64,000 nucleotides of DNA, taken from Albugo candida. Lineage: Eukaryota > Oomycota > Peronosporomycetes > Albuginales > Albuginaceae. Below are positions 13,120 through 26,339 of the stretch, piece after piece. Location of the stretch: contig CAJNAR010000172.1 of assembly GCA_905220665.1 (NCBI GenBank), positions 1 to 64,000 on the forward strand, given 5' to 3'. A program made the translations under genes and the position numbers. Position 1 is the first letter of the stretch, and each line of letters begins with the position of its first letter. The notes beneath the pieces were generated by a model, which was given only the letters and a program-made list of their open reading frames with translations, searched no databases and had not been told where the DNA came from.

Positions 13120-13870
13120 TAAAGCTTATTTTTGAAGCTACGCGATATGCATGTGATTGCTTGGTTTTCGAATCGACCGCAACACATATCGTATTTGGTG
13201 ATTTCAACACACCACTCGATCCAGCTATCGATGCTTCGAGTGCAACAATTCGACACGAACCAAGTCGATTAGCGTGTTTGTAATGGCTTTCACAGCTGGG
13301 TGTGGTCGACGCTTGGAGAATTTAACATCCGACTGAAAAAGTATTTACAGGACCATTACCGCGCAAAAATCGACTTCATTAAATCTGCATGTCGGAAGAG
13401 CTATTCAATATGGTATAAAAACCCTCTGAGTATTTTCGTCCACGACATGCGGGAGATCATCTGGCACAAAAAGTAACTTTTGCAAATCCAACTCAATCTC
13501 CGGGTCGAGGAGATTGGAATATTCATTACGACTATTTGAATATCCTAAACTTGTCGAACCAATCAAATTGGAAGCGATTTTGCTGCTCGAAAAGGTGCGG
13601 ACAACTTCGAATCCCGGAAAAGTGTGGGAAAGTTGGAAGACAAAAATTAAGAAACAGCTTCAAAGCATTGAAAAAAAGGTTGCAAAAGATAGCCGACGTG
13701 ATGTTGAGTCTAGCCAGCGTGTCTTTGAAGTCGCCGCAGATCGATATCGCATTCAAGACACCAATGAGTCACGGTATTTTTACGAATCGAGTCTCCAACA
13801 TTTAGAATTTCAGTCGAAAACAATGCGAAATACAACCAAGATACAAGTTTCGACCATCACGTGAAGCATA
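13120..13870 (+). pseudogene. LINE endonuclease C-terminal fragment
   Basis: The fragment contains VFGDFNTPLDP near 13191-13223, the GDFN motif of APE-like endonucleases carried by LINEs. It is followed after stops by PLPRKNRLH and AGDHLAQKV, the position of the family's S-D-H motif. A linker region (13514-13870) rich in Lys and Arg leads towards the reverse transcriptase. At least three stop codons interrupt it, so it cannot be active. Confidence 0.75.
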
Positions 13871-13913
13871 TGGAGAACTCTTCCAAGCATTTTTTTTGCC
13901 CTCTGGATAGTTC

Positions 13914-14866
13914 TTGTCGTCGCGTGCCGATAGAAAATGTCATCAAAAAGTGTGGTACCGTGACATCGACCCGAGGGAGATTATTGACGAATTCAGAGAT
14001 CATTGGGGTGGTGTCATGGGCTCTCTTTATAGCTCAGAGACCGACTCAAATGTTCCATGTGAAAGAAAGCAAAAAAAGTTACTCGATTCGATTCAAGTTT
14101 TCCTTGTCTCAGAAGAGCAAGACCGTCTCTCAACTCCCTTAAGTACGACAGAGATGGCAGAAGCGATCAAGCACATCCGGAGTAGTTCTTCCCCAGGTAT
14201 GGATGGACTACCAGCTGCATTTTATCAGCTTAATCCGGAAACGTTTGGAGAGTGTCTGAAGATGGAAAGAGGAATTTTACTTCGATCACAATGTCACTCA
14301 GCAATCACACTTTTATACAAGAAAGGGTCACGAAGTGATCCTGGAAGCTATCGACCGATCGCACTGCTTTGTGTCGATGTGAAAGTACTTTCAAAAGTGT
14401 TGGCGTATCGATCGAAACGTTTTTTGCCAAAATTGATCCATCAAGATCAAAAAGCATTTGTGCGAGGAGGGTCGATGCATCACCATATTCGCCATCTCAC
14501 CGACATTCAAGACTTGGTCACTCATCGTGGGGAGGAAGCTTATGCGACTTTTCTCGACTTTGAGAAAGCTTATGATCGAGTCAATTGGACGTACATGTTT
14601 CGCGTTTTGGAAAAGATGGGCGTTGGAAAAGGTTTCATCGACTGGGTTCGTCTTTTGTACGATAACACAAAGGCGCAGTTGATGATTAATGGAAATATCT
14701 GACCGTCCATTACACCACAACGTGGGGTGAAACAAGGTGATCCTCTCTCAGCATTACTTTTTCTGATGACGATCAAACCTGTGGGAAACTTACTTCGCCA
14801 ACATGAAGAACATGGCATTGGATTAATGGCACGACTGTCGCAACGGGATTAGTTTTCGCAGACGAT
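13914..14866 (+). pseudogene. LINE reverse transcriptase, N-terminal and central part
   Basis: Conserved LINE RT blocks appear in order: SSSPGMDGLPAAFY (about 14190), LLYKKGSRSDPGSYRPIAL (about 14311-14367), DQKAFVRGGSM (about 14446), FLDFEKAYDRVNW (about 14551-14590, with the first catalytic Asp) and, past a stop near 14701, QRGVKQGDPLSALLF (about 14718-14762). A frameshift near 14845-14866 separates this part from the FADD catalytic motif. Confidence 0.9.
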
Positions 14867-15796
14867 TTGACATTGCTTTCAGAGACACCAAATGGTGCTT
14901 TGGCGCAACTCGAACTCGTCCAAGTCTATTGCGATGAATCGGGTGCGAAACTCAACTTGAGTAAATCATCTTTTCTCTCGTTGAATCGGACCATGCCGTG
15001 TCCACGTATTCCCAACTTGACCATAATGGGTCCGGAAGATTCGGTCAAGTATTTGGGTATTCCGTTCGGCCAGAAACCAACTCACTCGATGGTTATTTCA
15101 ACTCTCGACAAGCGTTTTTACGATGGATTTGGTGTATGGTTTCGACGAGCAAGAACTGTTCGTGGTCGACTACTGGTTGCGCAGACGATGATTTTATCAC
15201 GTTTGTGGCATTACACGATGCACGTTGATATACCACCAGAGACTATTCGACAGTGGCAGTCAATGTTAAATCGATTTGTGCTTGGTCGGAAACACAAAAA
15301 AGATTCAAAACATGTTCACCTACTCAGCAAAGAGTTTTTATATCTTCGCCGACAAGATGGTGGACTACAAGTTCCTTTTTTGGTGGGACGATTAAAGCAA
15401 CAACGTATTCAATTCCTTCAGCAGTTCGCATCCGATGCGTCAACAAGTATTCCTGCGAATTGGACAACTGCTTCGACGGAATTATTACAACTTATCCAAC
15501 CTTCCTTTGGACCACACAGGCCGATGGATATGTTCACCATCGCACCACATCGACATGGAAAAATGGGTCAATGGTACAGCATATCGTCATGGTGGAAACA
15601 CGCATTTAGAATATGGCATCAGATGGATTGGAGCATTACAATTTCAGATTTGAATGTTTCACAACGCCGTCAGTACTACATGGAACAACCGATGTGGCTT
15701 CACTGCGACCAAAACTTACAATACGAAGCTACTACTCGTAATCCGAGTACGCAAAACGTTTGGTACAATCTTGGTATGTTGGACGAACCACATTGA
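14850..15796 (+). pseudogene. LINE reverse transcriptase, FADD motif and thumb
   Basis: Directly after the frameshift the frame reads FADDLTLLSE (14854 onwards), the YxDD-box equivalent of LINE reverse transcriptases. KLNLSKS and VKYLGIPFG follow; KYLGI is a conserved block of L1-type elements. The frame stays open to 15796, then fails. Confidence 0.9.
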
Positions 15797-16017
15797 ACAT
15801 TTCGAAAAACGTTTGCTACACTTTTCGACGTTCGAAGTCTGCAAGACTTTTTTCGGGGAAGCGACACATGGCCAACGATGGAAGATTTTGTCGCCAACTA
15901 TTACAACGACGAAGAGCTAAACACATCGGATATGGCTGAAGAAAAGTTGCTGAATTGACTTTACAATGAAGTCACTCAGATTCTCCAGCGTATCCACTCG
16001 ACGATTGGTCTCATCAC

Positions 16018-16863
16018 TTGGATTACACCAACCACAAGTGGCAGATCATTTCATGTGGGAGTAAAAAGCAAGGAAAGGAGAAATTATTTTTCATCTATTC
16101 CACGCTCACAACTCTCACGAATCGTCTGGAAATTCCCGAACCTACCAAGAGTCATCCGATGTCGACATATTGGTCATCACGGGAGAGATCGGACGCACTG
16201 GAATCAGAACGAGTAAGAACATTTATGGCTACATCACGGCATCTTCGGAAACGTGTACTACCAATTTTCGAAGATTTACAGTTTAGTCTAGCTCTTCGAA
16301 TGTTGCCAGTCCGATCTCGATTCTGGTTCTTAAAGGATATTCAGCCCGACATTATATTGTGCACGCAGCCTTCGTGTGGGACAGTGGAATCCGATCAACA
16401 TCTCTTTTTGAATTGCGATCACACGGCACAATTATGGAGGAAGTTACTATCGAGTTGGAATCAATTCTTCTCATCCCGACCACGTTGGACGCATATTGCA
16501 TGTGCAATTGTGCCAGCATTACGGCCAGCATGGAAAGAGTATCAGCATATTCTATCAGATGTATGGCTTGCATTGCAAGCGGTGACACTGCATTTCGTCT
16601 GGACAGATCGGACTCGTCGTTTGTTCAATCAGCGATCAGCAACTCCGACAGTTCCAGCACTTTCCGTGATCTACACCACGTTTATGGCGCACGTTCGGTA
16701 CTTTCGAAGACAGTGTTACGATCAAGACGAACGCATTCGGCTTGCAAAGGTGCTGGATCAACTCTTAACACAAGCGTCATTTGGTGGATTTTTCAGAAGC
16801 CGAAGATCATTACTGCGGGTCTGGCACAGGCGACTGGAAAGGCAAGTGCAACTCGGATCCTAG
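16018..16863 (+). pseudogene. LINE C-terminal region with zf-RVT-type knuckle
   Basis: This frame contains a Cys/His cluster with the arrangement C-x4-C ... ESDQHLFLNC ... LWRKLL (about 16360-16450), the pattern of the zinc-binding domain found after many plant and oomycete LINE reverse transcriptases. A long basic tail follows to the stop at 16863. It is in a different frame from the preceding RT fragment. Confidence 0.75.
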
Positions 16864-17454
16864 TCCCAGTTGGCTGGTTATGCTCACTGTAGTGTCGCGT
16901 ACACCAATTTGCAAACCACTGTACTTTTGGACAATTTTTACAACCTTACAGCATTTACAAGCTGGATATAGTCTCGTATTAAGGGTGCTGAGTCTACTGC
17001 GATACGGGATTATCAACGAGACGACATATTATCAGCTCTCAAAGGTATTTCACGAACCGTTTTTATATGTATATATATATTATTTAAGATAGCCTAGGCA
17101 ACTAGAGAAGTCAGTTAGTCTAATTCTAGTAATATAGACTCCTTCAACTGATTGCTTGATTACTGGTGAGGCTAAAACTACAGATTTGCCATATACACGG
17201 TTGAAATTGATGGGATTATTGGATGACGTAAAATACTTGAGAGTTAGTATGAAAATTGCTCACTATCATCGCCGTCTAAGCAATTCATCCTGACCCTGCA
17301 TATATAATTCCGGTAAAAACGCATGGATCTTTAAAAGAATTGACGAAGCAATGTGATTTTTGGTACAACGTATACATTAAAGCATGGATCTTCGGATGTG
17401 TTCGTTGTAACATTCGGGAAGAGATTAAACATGAATATTGTAATTGAAGGCAGT

Positions 17455-17720
17455 TATGCATACATCGTGCATCATAAGTAACGGAGAAAACATACGATAC
17501 GGTGATGCTCTGACCAGGTGATTATCGTCACAAATTTCGTGATACTATCGGTGGGCTCAACATAAAATGGCTCGCACACCAAGCTATCGACATCAAAACA
17601 GGAGGCAGCGATAGATTCATCGAAATCAGAAAGAAACTGGGCGCACGAGATGAACCTATCGACAGGGTTCACTCGTCGGCATGTTCACTAGCTTGTATAC
17701 AAGGTGTTGGTGTTTGAATT
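17455..17720. repeat. diverged duplicated segment, copy 1
   Basis: Shares CATAAAATGGCT and the surrounding order of words with 21370-21690: GCTATCGACATCAA versus GCTATAGAAGTCAA, then a gapped match through AACTGGGCGCACGAGATG versus AACTGTATGCAAGAGATG. On the minus strand both contain a short frame with SCxQFLSxFD. The similarity is weak, and the origin (paralogous gene remnant or old repeat) is unknown. Confidence 0.5.
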
Positions 17721-20700
17721 TGTAAGTGTAATTGGATCAAGAAGCATAAGCTTCAAATATTGACATTCATCTTCTTAAAGTCGTAAGAATCAAATAGCCG
17801 AAAGCGGAAAACAATTCTATGTCTCAACAGAATTGTGAGAAAAATATAATAGCTAGCCACAATGAGCAATGGAAGCAACGAAATTGTCCAGTCGAGGGTG
17901 TTCATTATGCTAGAATTCGAGATGTCCACTTATTTAAATTTTAGGCTATGCCAAATCATATATATAGCTGAGCACTTTGCGTGCATAACGCTATCTTCAA
18001 TGTATTGCAAATTTGCTACCTGCTTCATAGGTATAAATGTACAAGCAAGTCATATCTTTGTTTCTGAGAATACTTAGTGACAGTCCTTCAGTGGAGCTGC
18101 CTTACTCCTCCTCAACACGAGACTGTATCCAAATTCTAGATATTTATTGTATCAAAATACAAGTTCCCCAAATTGCTGCCCAATACACTAGTATGAACAC
18201 AGCTTTCCAACTAGGACCATGTTTGGGGTGACACTTGCTAATCTAGTTTCCAGTGTGACACCCACAGCTAAACAACTGGTGCTAGAGAGCATCAGAAATA
18301 CTTTAACTGGCCCAGCTGATCCATAAGCTATGCAAGCTGACTTCACTCGTCCTGATTGTGATACTGCCCTCAAAACAATCTTATATGCTTACTAAAGGTG
18401 ATGTAGATAAGGACACACCATTGCAAAATTACAGCGCTGGTATCCATTATAATAATAACGAGCCGAAGAGCACAGTTGCGATATTGCGGAAGCAATAAAC
18501 GTCTCAACAGATCTAGTATACAGATCAGGGTTAACACGTGCTTCCAATTCCGCATAATTACAGCTGGACCCGATTATCTTCCCACTACTGCACGGCTCTT
18601 TTCAATGAACAACTCCGAAAGATATAATGGAAATTTCAACACCAATTTCTGACATCGCAACTCAAATGTACAAAGGAGAAAATGGCCTATCCATGACCGA
18701 CTGATTCGACAATTTTAATTTTTGTGGAAGATAATGCAGCATTGAAGTAACGTATTATATGTTCAAGAAATAATTATGGTGGGACTAACATGAAATAAGA
18801 TGTGACTGGTTCCATAAGAAAGTGCTTTCCTCGCTCGAGAAGCGATCCAAAGCATGCGGTAGACCTCTGGGAGAATCTCTTCATGCAACTGAATCGCTGG
18901 AGTAATTAATTTCGAGTGCATGTACATGGTTAGAAGTGATCAAGGAAACGAATATCATTTTGCCAAAAATGGCGATGTTACCAAGTACATTGGCTGCTAC
19001 CACACTGCCAACATAACAGAGGAAAGTAGCAGAAAATAGCAGATTGCTTGCTAGAATGGTATGCAATTTTGTATATGTCACACATGGGTTTAAGACCAAG
19101 TTACCTATCTGGAGAAAGAGCTGTTCCGAGAAATACAGCGAGTGCTTGAATCAGTACAGTAATATACCAGGCCCAGATGCCCGTGGGGAAATAAAACGGT
19201 TGATAGAGCGATCAGTGAGGTCCTAAGGGATTACATGAGCGTATAAAGCATGCAACAAGATGAGTGGGATCATATTATTTGAAATAATCCCATCACACAT
19301 CAATTAAAGCTTTCAGCCTTTGACGCTAGTCCCACCGATGCCACCCTTAAATGAAACACCTTATGAATGGTACACTTCCGGAAATATGAGCAACTCTCCA
19401 GGAGGTAAGCGTATGAATACAGATAAAGTACAGAAAACGCAGTATCATTATGATGCGGTAGAAGCGAGTATCAGACAAAGTTATCCGAGCAATTTAACTC
19501 GCTTTTGAGGAGATGAGATCTGTTCACTTGAGTTACACGTGGGGTACACTCGTCCTGGTTGCAGTTTTGTGCTAAAAAAGCGATTTGAGACTATTGCTTA
19601 AAAAAGGGAGGGCATTTTATTGCGCGAATACGAACTCATCAGTTTTACAAGCCGTCATAGCAATACGAAGTGCTATTAAAACGCAAATGGTTTTACAATA
19701 CAGAAGCAATACTGTAATATGTAGGGAAGTTATGAAGATGTACATGTGATATCATAATACTGGAAATAACCTTGCGAAGAGAGCTGTAGCCGTTGCTGAA
19801 TTTGCTTAAGCTGAAGCTCATTCCAGCTGGACTACCAGCTACGTAATTAGGTGAACGGATAATGTAGCTAATAAGAGACGTTATTTTGCCATCCAATCTT
19901 TATGGAGACTTTATGCGGGCAACGTAGAGACCTTCGAAAGTCCCTACCGAAACTTTTTAGCCATCTCATTTGGAATGTGACAGCCTGTAGATGGAATGGA
20001 CGATCATTTGATTTTATAGCGTAAATTAGTTCATCTTCTCAAAGATGTCGACAATAGAAATATATAGAGTGCAAGTAAACGCATAAAGTCCAGCGCACGT
20101 TATGAGCTGAAGAATAGTGCACCAGGCCATCTAATTGAAGATGATAACCAATCTCGATCGATATTTTTCTCCAAGAAAGAAGACGCATGAAATTGTTGCA
20201 CGATTCCGATCCATGATACATAGATCAGTTGAGGCGCAAGGCGTAATCGATGGCTCTTGAATAGATGTCAGAATTTTTTCAGCATGATCAAATCAAGACT
20301 GATGTATATTCTCATCCCTACATACAATTTTATGATAATTTGGAAGCTTAGCCCCAAATTGGTCATAATATTTCATCTTACATGAAATCAATGACAAATA
20401 AGAGCAGAAACAAGTCGGATGCCATCTATGACAATCCTAACGGCCTAAATTCTTCGTATGACTGACGAAATTGTGCTTCTTGTATCTGCCTTTATGTACA
20501 AGAAGAAAGGTTGCTGCAAAGTATTCATGTAAGAGTCTTGCCTATAATTTGTGGAAAAATCATGTAGATTTTAATGGCTTCAACATGCGATACATCTTGG
20601 CATTTGCTAAATGTGCACTTGTGGTGGATTCACGTACAGTCTTGTGAGGTGCGCGCCATTTTACCCTCCATGCACTGTTCATGTAAGATAATCAAACAGA

Positions 20701-21369
20701 TTGACAAGAATCGTCCAGAAAACTTGATGTTTAATCTTCTGAAAGAAAGCACGTATCAGGATATCGATAACGACATGTCTGAAATGGAATCAGAGTTACT
20801 ATAGAGATCAAAATCTTATACTAGCTTTTGAATGCAGTTCCGTAAGTTTGGATGACATGCGACAGATAACACCGACTATCGTCAAGAATCTTACGAAGGA
20901 TATTCATCCTAATGGCTGGAGCCAATTTGATGTTTGATCATGGTTTTTATTTTTATAATTTGAAACGTTGAGAATGTGGTAGAGGGACTGAGCGCATCAA
21001 AGGCAGTTTGTGGTTATTGTTAGAACGAATATCTGGTATGTGGAGCCATGTAGCGACGTATCAGACTTCCAAGAACGACTATAGACTTGCTTCTCTGCCA
21101 TAAAAAGAGCTCTTTGTAACTACAAAAAAATTCATACATTTGGTTGATAAATGAATCCTTTCTATCACAAAAATCAAAATAGTGAGTAAAAGAATGTCTA
21201 TTAGTATCGTCTTCTTGACATGTATTGCTGCTGCCACAATCCATCGAGTAATTCGCTTATTTGGGAGACATGTGTTGTTGATTGTATGTTTAAAGGGGCT
21301 CTGTTGCAGACCCGTAAACATAGATGTGTAGGGTATCAACTTTAAATGCTTCATGATCATCAATGATCT

Positions 21370-21690
21370 CAAGTAGATGTACTTCCATGTTCAACATGCT
21401 TCATAAAAATTATAACATTCGTCTGCGTCTTTGACAAGATGACTGTTGATGGGACTTCCGTGATAGAATGGTGATCTAAACATAAAATGGCTACTTCTCC
21501 TGGCTATAGAAGTCAAGATGGTCAAAATGACGCAATAATCAAACTTGGACAGGAACTGTATGCAAGAGATGTAGTGATCGACATTTGTGTACACGTTTTC
21601 AAATTCATTATCTTGGAAAAAGCATATTTAGAGCCTACTTTTGGCAGTGGGATGCCGGTGCGTCAAGGTCTTGATTGGTTGAACACATTT
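21370..21690. repeat. diverged duplicated segment, copy 2
   Basis: Partner of 17455-17720, in the same orientation about 3.9 kb away. The best-matching core is around 21479-21575. The minus-strand frame at 21391-21594 has SCIQFLSKFD, comparable to SCAQFLSDFD in copy 1. Confidence 0.5.
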
Positions 21691-24549
21691 GTATAATATC
21701 ATGCAGTAATGTCTACATTAAAACTCAAGCATCATAAGCTATTTTATCAACATGAATGCCCTTTCGTGTTGTAATTATCAAAGCGTCCGAACGCTACCAA
21801 AGAATAATCTCAGCGTAGAACAGGTCGTTACAGCAGTAAAATCTTCTTCTGCAAGATTGATGAAATGGATGGTACCGTTCCGTTGAAGTCCTGTACAAGC
21901 AAAACTAGATTGATTCACGTCTACAGGCACCTAGGCTACAATAAAAAAAACATTAAAAGAAGATTACTTTGATATTTGTGACAGTTGACATTATTTTTTA
22001 CGTTACAGTCCATCAATTCGATTACTGCTCTTGCGTCACCCATGAAAACGTGAGACTATAAACAAGTTTAAAGTATAGTCTTTCGCAAATATTGCCAAAC
22101 TGATCAAGTATTTCTATATTCTTCGAAATAGTCGGTTCTGGCTGATTCAGATCCGTCCAAATACTTGTCCGCGTCCTCTAAATTCAATATGGTTAAATTA
22201 AAAAATAGAGAACAAGGTATGGTGCAATTAGGCCAGCACAAAGACTTTCGCTCTCTTTGAGCTTCATACGTAATCGAGCTGAGTAGACCTGAACAATTTC
22301 GAGTCTTTTTTTGAACTCAATGCGTTGTTTTACAAAGCAATATCGAAGCGCTCGCACAAAAGACTTGCAATAGCTTTCCCATTCCAGATTTAGTATTTGC
22401 ATAGGCTCGAGCGTCACTGATATAATTAATGCTGATAAAGAAATAATCTGCTCCACAGTGTGGTGTAATGGATGCGTGAAATTTCCACTGATTTCCAGCC
22501 ACCTATAGCCCACAATCTCGGTCACAGTTGAGCGATGCGAGAAATGATCTGGACTTCCTGTCTCCGGAATGAACTTGAGTGGAGTTAGTGGAAGTTTTAA
22601 TTGTTACCATATTGATCAAACGATACGACCTAGGAGTCTCCTATTGAACCCATACACCGACCGCAAGATTCCTGCATCCACAATACTTTGCTTAGGGTCG
22701 ATGTCATGGTGACAAATTATTCGGTAGCTATGTATATCGCACGCGTCGACAAGAATCAACCAAAGGCAAAAATGATTTAGGAATCGTTCATGTGCTGAAC
22801 GTAATGTAATGATGGAAGCTTATAATCTTGATTCTACCTGGCATTTTTTTACCAAAACTTCACATTGCTGGAGACTCGATCCAAAGAATTGCCGTGACTG
22901 ACCTATGTACGATGTTCAGCTACTACAGCTCTAGAAGACTGAGTCAAAAAACATGTCGGATTTCTTGGGCACTACTTTTACATTACTTGTAGCTATTCTC
23001 ATTCTCATCGTTCAAGTTTCTCGCATTTTTCTGGCAGCAAAGTTTCCCATGTTTTTTCTAGAAACAGTATCGCTTACGATTTGATTTCTTTGACAAGTAG
23101 CGCATGACGAATGCTTGTCAAACCATTCTCTACGTCCTCTTCGGTTGATTAAAGTTGGACAGAAAATATTACTTTTTGTACAGAGGATTTCATGCATTTT
23201 CTAAACGAAAATCTCCAGTCTTTAAGCGTCATATTCAAGCGATCTAGAAACCTGCAAATTTAGTGGGCCGATTATGCGCTGTTTTGGTCGTGTAATACTT
23301 TTTATCTGGATTTTGCATTTTACAAACGTTCACCACACGCTATTATAGAATTCATTCAAATATGATACTGGAGTAGACTGCTGTCAAATGCAATGCGTTG
23401 GCAGTTGGATCCGGTGGTGTGTTAGATTCACCAGATAAGAGACCTTTCGAGGCCGATCCGTACTTGTTATAGAAAATTTGATGGGAAAAGAACACCTTTC
23501 TCTCGGCCTTCACAGGTGCGGGCCCACTGCACACTGCGAAAATACAATGTACATCGGTAATGTGACGAACACGAAAACCACACTAGATTTTAAGAAAAAA
23601 AATTCAATGAGCTTCCTATTTGCTGTATGATCAGAATGTTGGAATAAAGAATTGTCGTCACACCACCACCAAGATTTGACTTGGACGCAAAAAAGAAATG
23701 CTGGCTTTATGGACAGAAACTTGAGTTGCGTGTTGGAAGGTGAGAGAAAGTGAAACGATCCCAGTCGATTGAAGTATAATGTTCGGATAAAAGGTGGGCG
23801 ATGGTATGATGGCGTTGTTGTGAAATTTCATTTTCGTTCAATGTGAGTGCTGCCGCGGTGATTAAACCGAGGATATCTTAGCATCCGCGCTGACGCTAGC
23901 CAGATATCATCTCTTTTCACCCATCTTGAATTGAGCGCTGTGTAGTTGACATGTTTTTGGGTTGCTACATGTAGTTAAGAATATTTTTTCAATAACATCG
24001 AAAGGGCTCCCCACCATTTGGCTCGAAACCAATTCGATCAGCGCTTACGCTGATCTCCGTGTGTTACAATGATAGTAGCCATTGGTGTGCAATAAACGGC
24101 GTTACTAACCTGAATTCTAAATCAGCGGAAATCAGTGATAAAATAGATCTAGCAATCATTATAGTAAAGAGTGGAAAAAGAACACATAAGAAGTCGCTGC
24201 ATCAGGCAATGGTTGGTTTGCTTGATTTCAAACGAGTGCGATCACAGCACTGAATTTCACCAAAACATTGCATTATTACCCATTGAATCACGTTTACAAC
24301 GAGCTATTTCAACAATGTGGCGACTCCATCGCGTAGAATGTAGCGTTCGCACCAAACCTGTAAGCATCGAATACTAGAGGAATCAGAAGTCGATGATCCA
24401 ATACTTCGAAACACACCATTTTTGGTAATGGTATGATTTTCCTTGACTTCATCGCTGCCAACCTGGTGCAAAGAAATTTATGTTGGATGATGGTGCAAAA
24501 GAATGATTCGCTTTGTATAACTATAATGGTTTCCAATCTTGAGACCGTA

Positions 24550-24554
24550 ATAAC
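24550..24554 (+). repeat. 5-bp target-site duplication (left)
   Basis: ATAAC immediately precedes the left LTR and is repeated exactly at 29670-29674 after the right LTR. A 5-bp duplication is typical of Ty3/gypsy integrases. Confidence 0.85.
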
Positions 24555-24735
24555 TGTAACAACCTCCATTGCACATGCATACATAATTCTACATAGTTGA
24601 AGAACTGGATTAGCCAATCAGATAGGTGAACCAGGATTCCTTGATCAAAATCTCACTTTTCATTTTTTACCAAATACAGCTCCGCCAGCAAGTATCTTTC
24701 TTTGCTTCTTCTCACTTCCTCCTGCCGGCGTTATA
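24555..24735 (+). repeat. 5' LTR (181 bp)
   Basis: Starts TGTAACAACCTCC and ends GCCGGCGTTATA. It matches 29498-29669 almost throughout, with substitutions and a few small indels. The terminal TTATA stands where the other LTR has TTACA, so the CA end is mutated here. Confidence 0.92.
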
Positions 24736-24737
24736 AC

Positions 24738-24753
24738 TGGTAGCACTTGTTGG
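24738..24753 (+). other. primer-binding-site candidate
   Basis: TGGTAGCACTTGTTGG begins two bases after the 5' LTR. A TGG start complementary to a tRNA CCA end is the usual form of the minus-strand primer site. The tRNA species was not identified. Confidence 0.55.
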
Positions 24754-24909
24754 TCACATAACTCAAAGGTCGTTGGTCGTCCGGACGGGGTTTTTCTTTC
24801 GCGCTGTTTAGCGTCACGAGATTGGGAAAGCCGCTCGCCAAGTGTTTGTCGTTTGTTCCGGCTCTATTTGTTTGGACTTTCTTTTTGTTGTTTTGGTTAT
24901 CATTACGTC

Positions 24910-25750
24910 ATGGAACCCCCAAGGATGGTACCCGACGCCATCACGAAAATATTGATCGTATTGGTCGAAAAACAGCAGCAATTGCTTGAAGCTATGACCA
25001 ATCGTGAAATAAATGTTGAAGGGATCATCTTACCTCAATTCCGTGGTAAAATGGGCGAGTCCGTAGATCTGTACTTTGAGCAACTGGCTCAGTACTTCGA
25101 AGCAAAGAGTATCGACTGGCGCGATGTCAGTCATAGCGCTCGTAATTTGGCAATCACGACCGCCGATCTCAAACGGAATGCCGCAGCTTGGCACAAGTTG
25201 AACAAGCCATGTGTCAAAGACATGCAAGACCTCATCGTTCAAGTAAATGAAGAATTTGTACGCCCAAATCTGCAAGAAACGCTTGCGTGATTAATCGTAA
25301 ACAGAAAAGTTGTCCAAACCTAAAAGTTTATATCTCACGTTTCCGCGAAGCTATCATGCAAATTACGGAAATGAGCGAGTTGGATAAAATCACCTACTTT
25401 AGCGAGGACTAGTAAGTCCCACATGGGAAGAAGTGCAATACCGCCGGTGTGCCACAGTTTTACAAGCCATGAAGATTGCGTTGGAGTATGATCGATCTTA
25501 CCGTGGTCCGTGGGAAGAACTACCGTCCACCGATATACTCGCAAGACCGATCACGTGCAACTCTCAATCAACATTATCACCATCAACAACCTGCATCCTC
25601 GCGCGTGCAAGAAAATGACCCGGAACCAATGTAGATTGACTCAGAGTTTACCAAACATCGTCGCTCCTCATCATCATCAGCTTCTTCGTCGAAGAAATGT
25701 CGCTACTGTAAGAAGCCCGGTCACGTCATCGAACACTGTTACAAGCTGGC
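24910..25750 (+). pseudogene. retrotransposon gag with CCHC knuckle
   Basis: The ATG at 24910 opens a frame starting MEPPRMVPDAI. A gag-like block follows (FRGKMGESVDLYFEQLAQYF, about 25040-25100). The frame stops at 25290 and the sequence continues in another frame (YISRFREAIMQI, about 25330). The nucleic-acid-binding knuckle CRYCKKPGHVIEHC lies at 25698-25739 with full C-x2-C-x4-H-x4-C spacing. At least two frame breaks. Confidence 0.8.
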
Positions 25751-25883
25751 GAATAAGGAGAAGCAAGCTCATAACGCTCGACATGAACACGTCTCCAAGA
25801 GCGACTTACTCGTTACCTTCTATTACAAGTTCCGGAAACGAAGTGGAAATTGTCGAAATGGAAGAGATTTCGACGTCGACTCG

Positions 25884-26300
25884 GTGCTTCCAGAGAATAA
25901 ACTTATTCGTAAAAAAGGAACTTGTGATGGAACACCTGTCACTATTATGTTTGATAGCGGTGCAACCTGTAATGTTGTTCGTCCCGGCTTGGTGAAGAAA
26001 CTGACACAATCTGGTGTCTCCCAAGTTACACGATTCTATAAAACTTTCACTAGAGCCCGTTCCATCAAAAAGGGTGCTGCGACTATCGTATTTGATCGAT
26101 ACAGATTTCGCAATTTACAAGTCATGGAATGGCCATTGGGTTCTGCTCATGATGTTATCTTGGGAAACCCATGGTTCACCAACATTCAACCTCAGCTTGA
26201 TTGGTGTTCTCATGAAATTTCATTTCCACATCAGTGCGTGCCTTCGACATGCGATAACAGGGATAAAAGCAATGATCGATATGGAAATTGCTGCAGTTGA
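25884..26300 (+). pseudogene. retrotransposon aspartic protease
   Basis: Contains VTIMFDSGATCNVV with the active-site DSGA at about 25953-25964, followed by a Leu/Gly-rich second half (DVILGNPW). This is the retropepsin-type domain between gag and reverse transcriptase. It is separated from the RT frame by a frameshift. Confidence 0.85.
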
Positions 26301-26339
26301 CTTCAAACGCAAAGTCAAGAAGCATCAGTACGACGAAGT

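Larger units (their letters stand above)
13120..16863 (+). mobile_element. decayed L1-like LINE retrotransposon
   Basis: Consecutive fragments on one strand follow the order of a non-LTR retrotransposon ORF2: an APE-type endonuclease tail, a reverse transcriptase, and a C-terminal zinc-knuckle region. Several stops and frameshifts separate them. The 5' end is truncated (no ORF1, no N-terminal endonuclease), as is common for LINE insertions. No clear poly(A) tail or target-site duplication is visible at the 3' end. Confidence 0.88.
16864..24549. other. gene-poor region without recognisable coding sequence
   Basis: About 7.7 kb with only short open frames on both strands and no domain signature that I recognise. 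The one structure seen is a diverged duplicated segment (17455-17720 and 21370-21690). It is probably ancient decayed repeat DNA. Confidence 0.55.
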
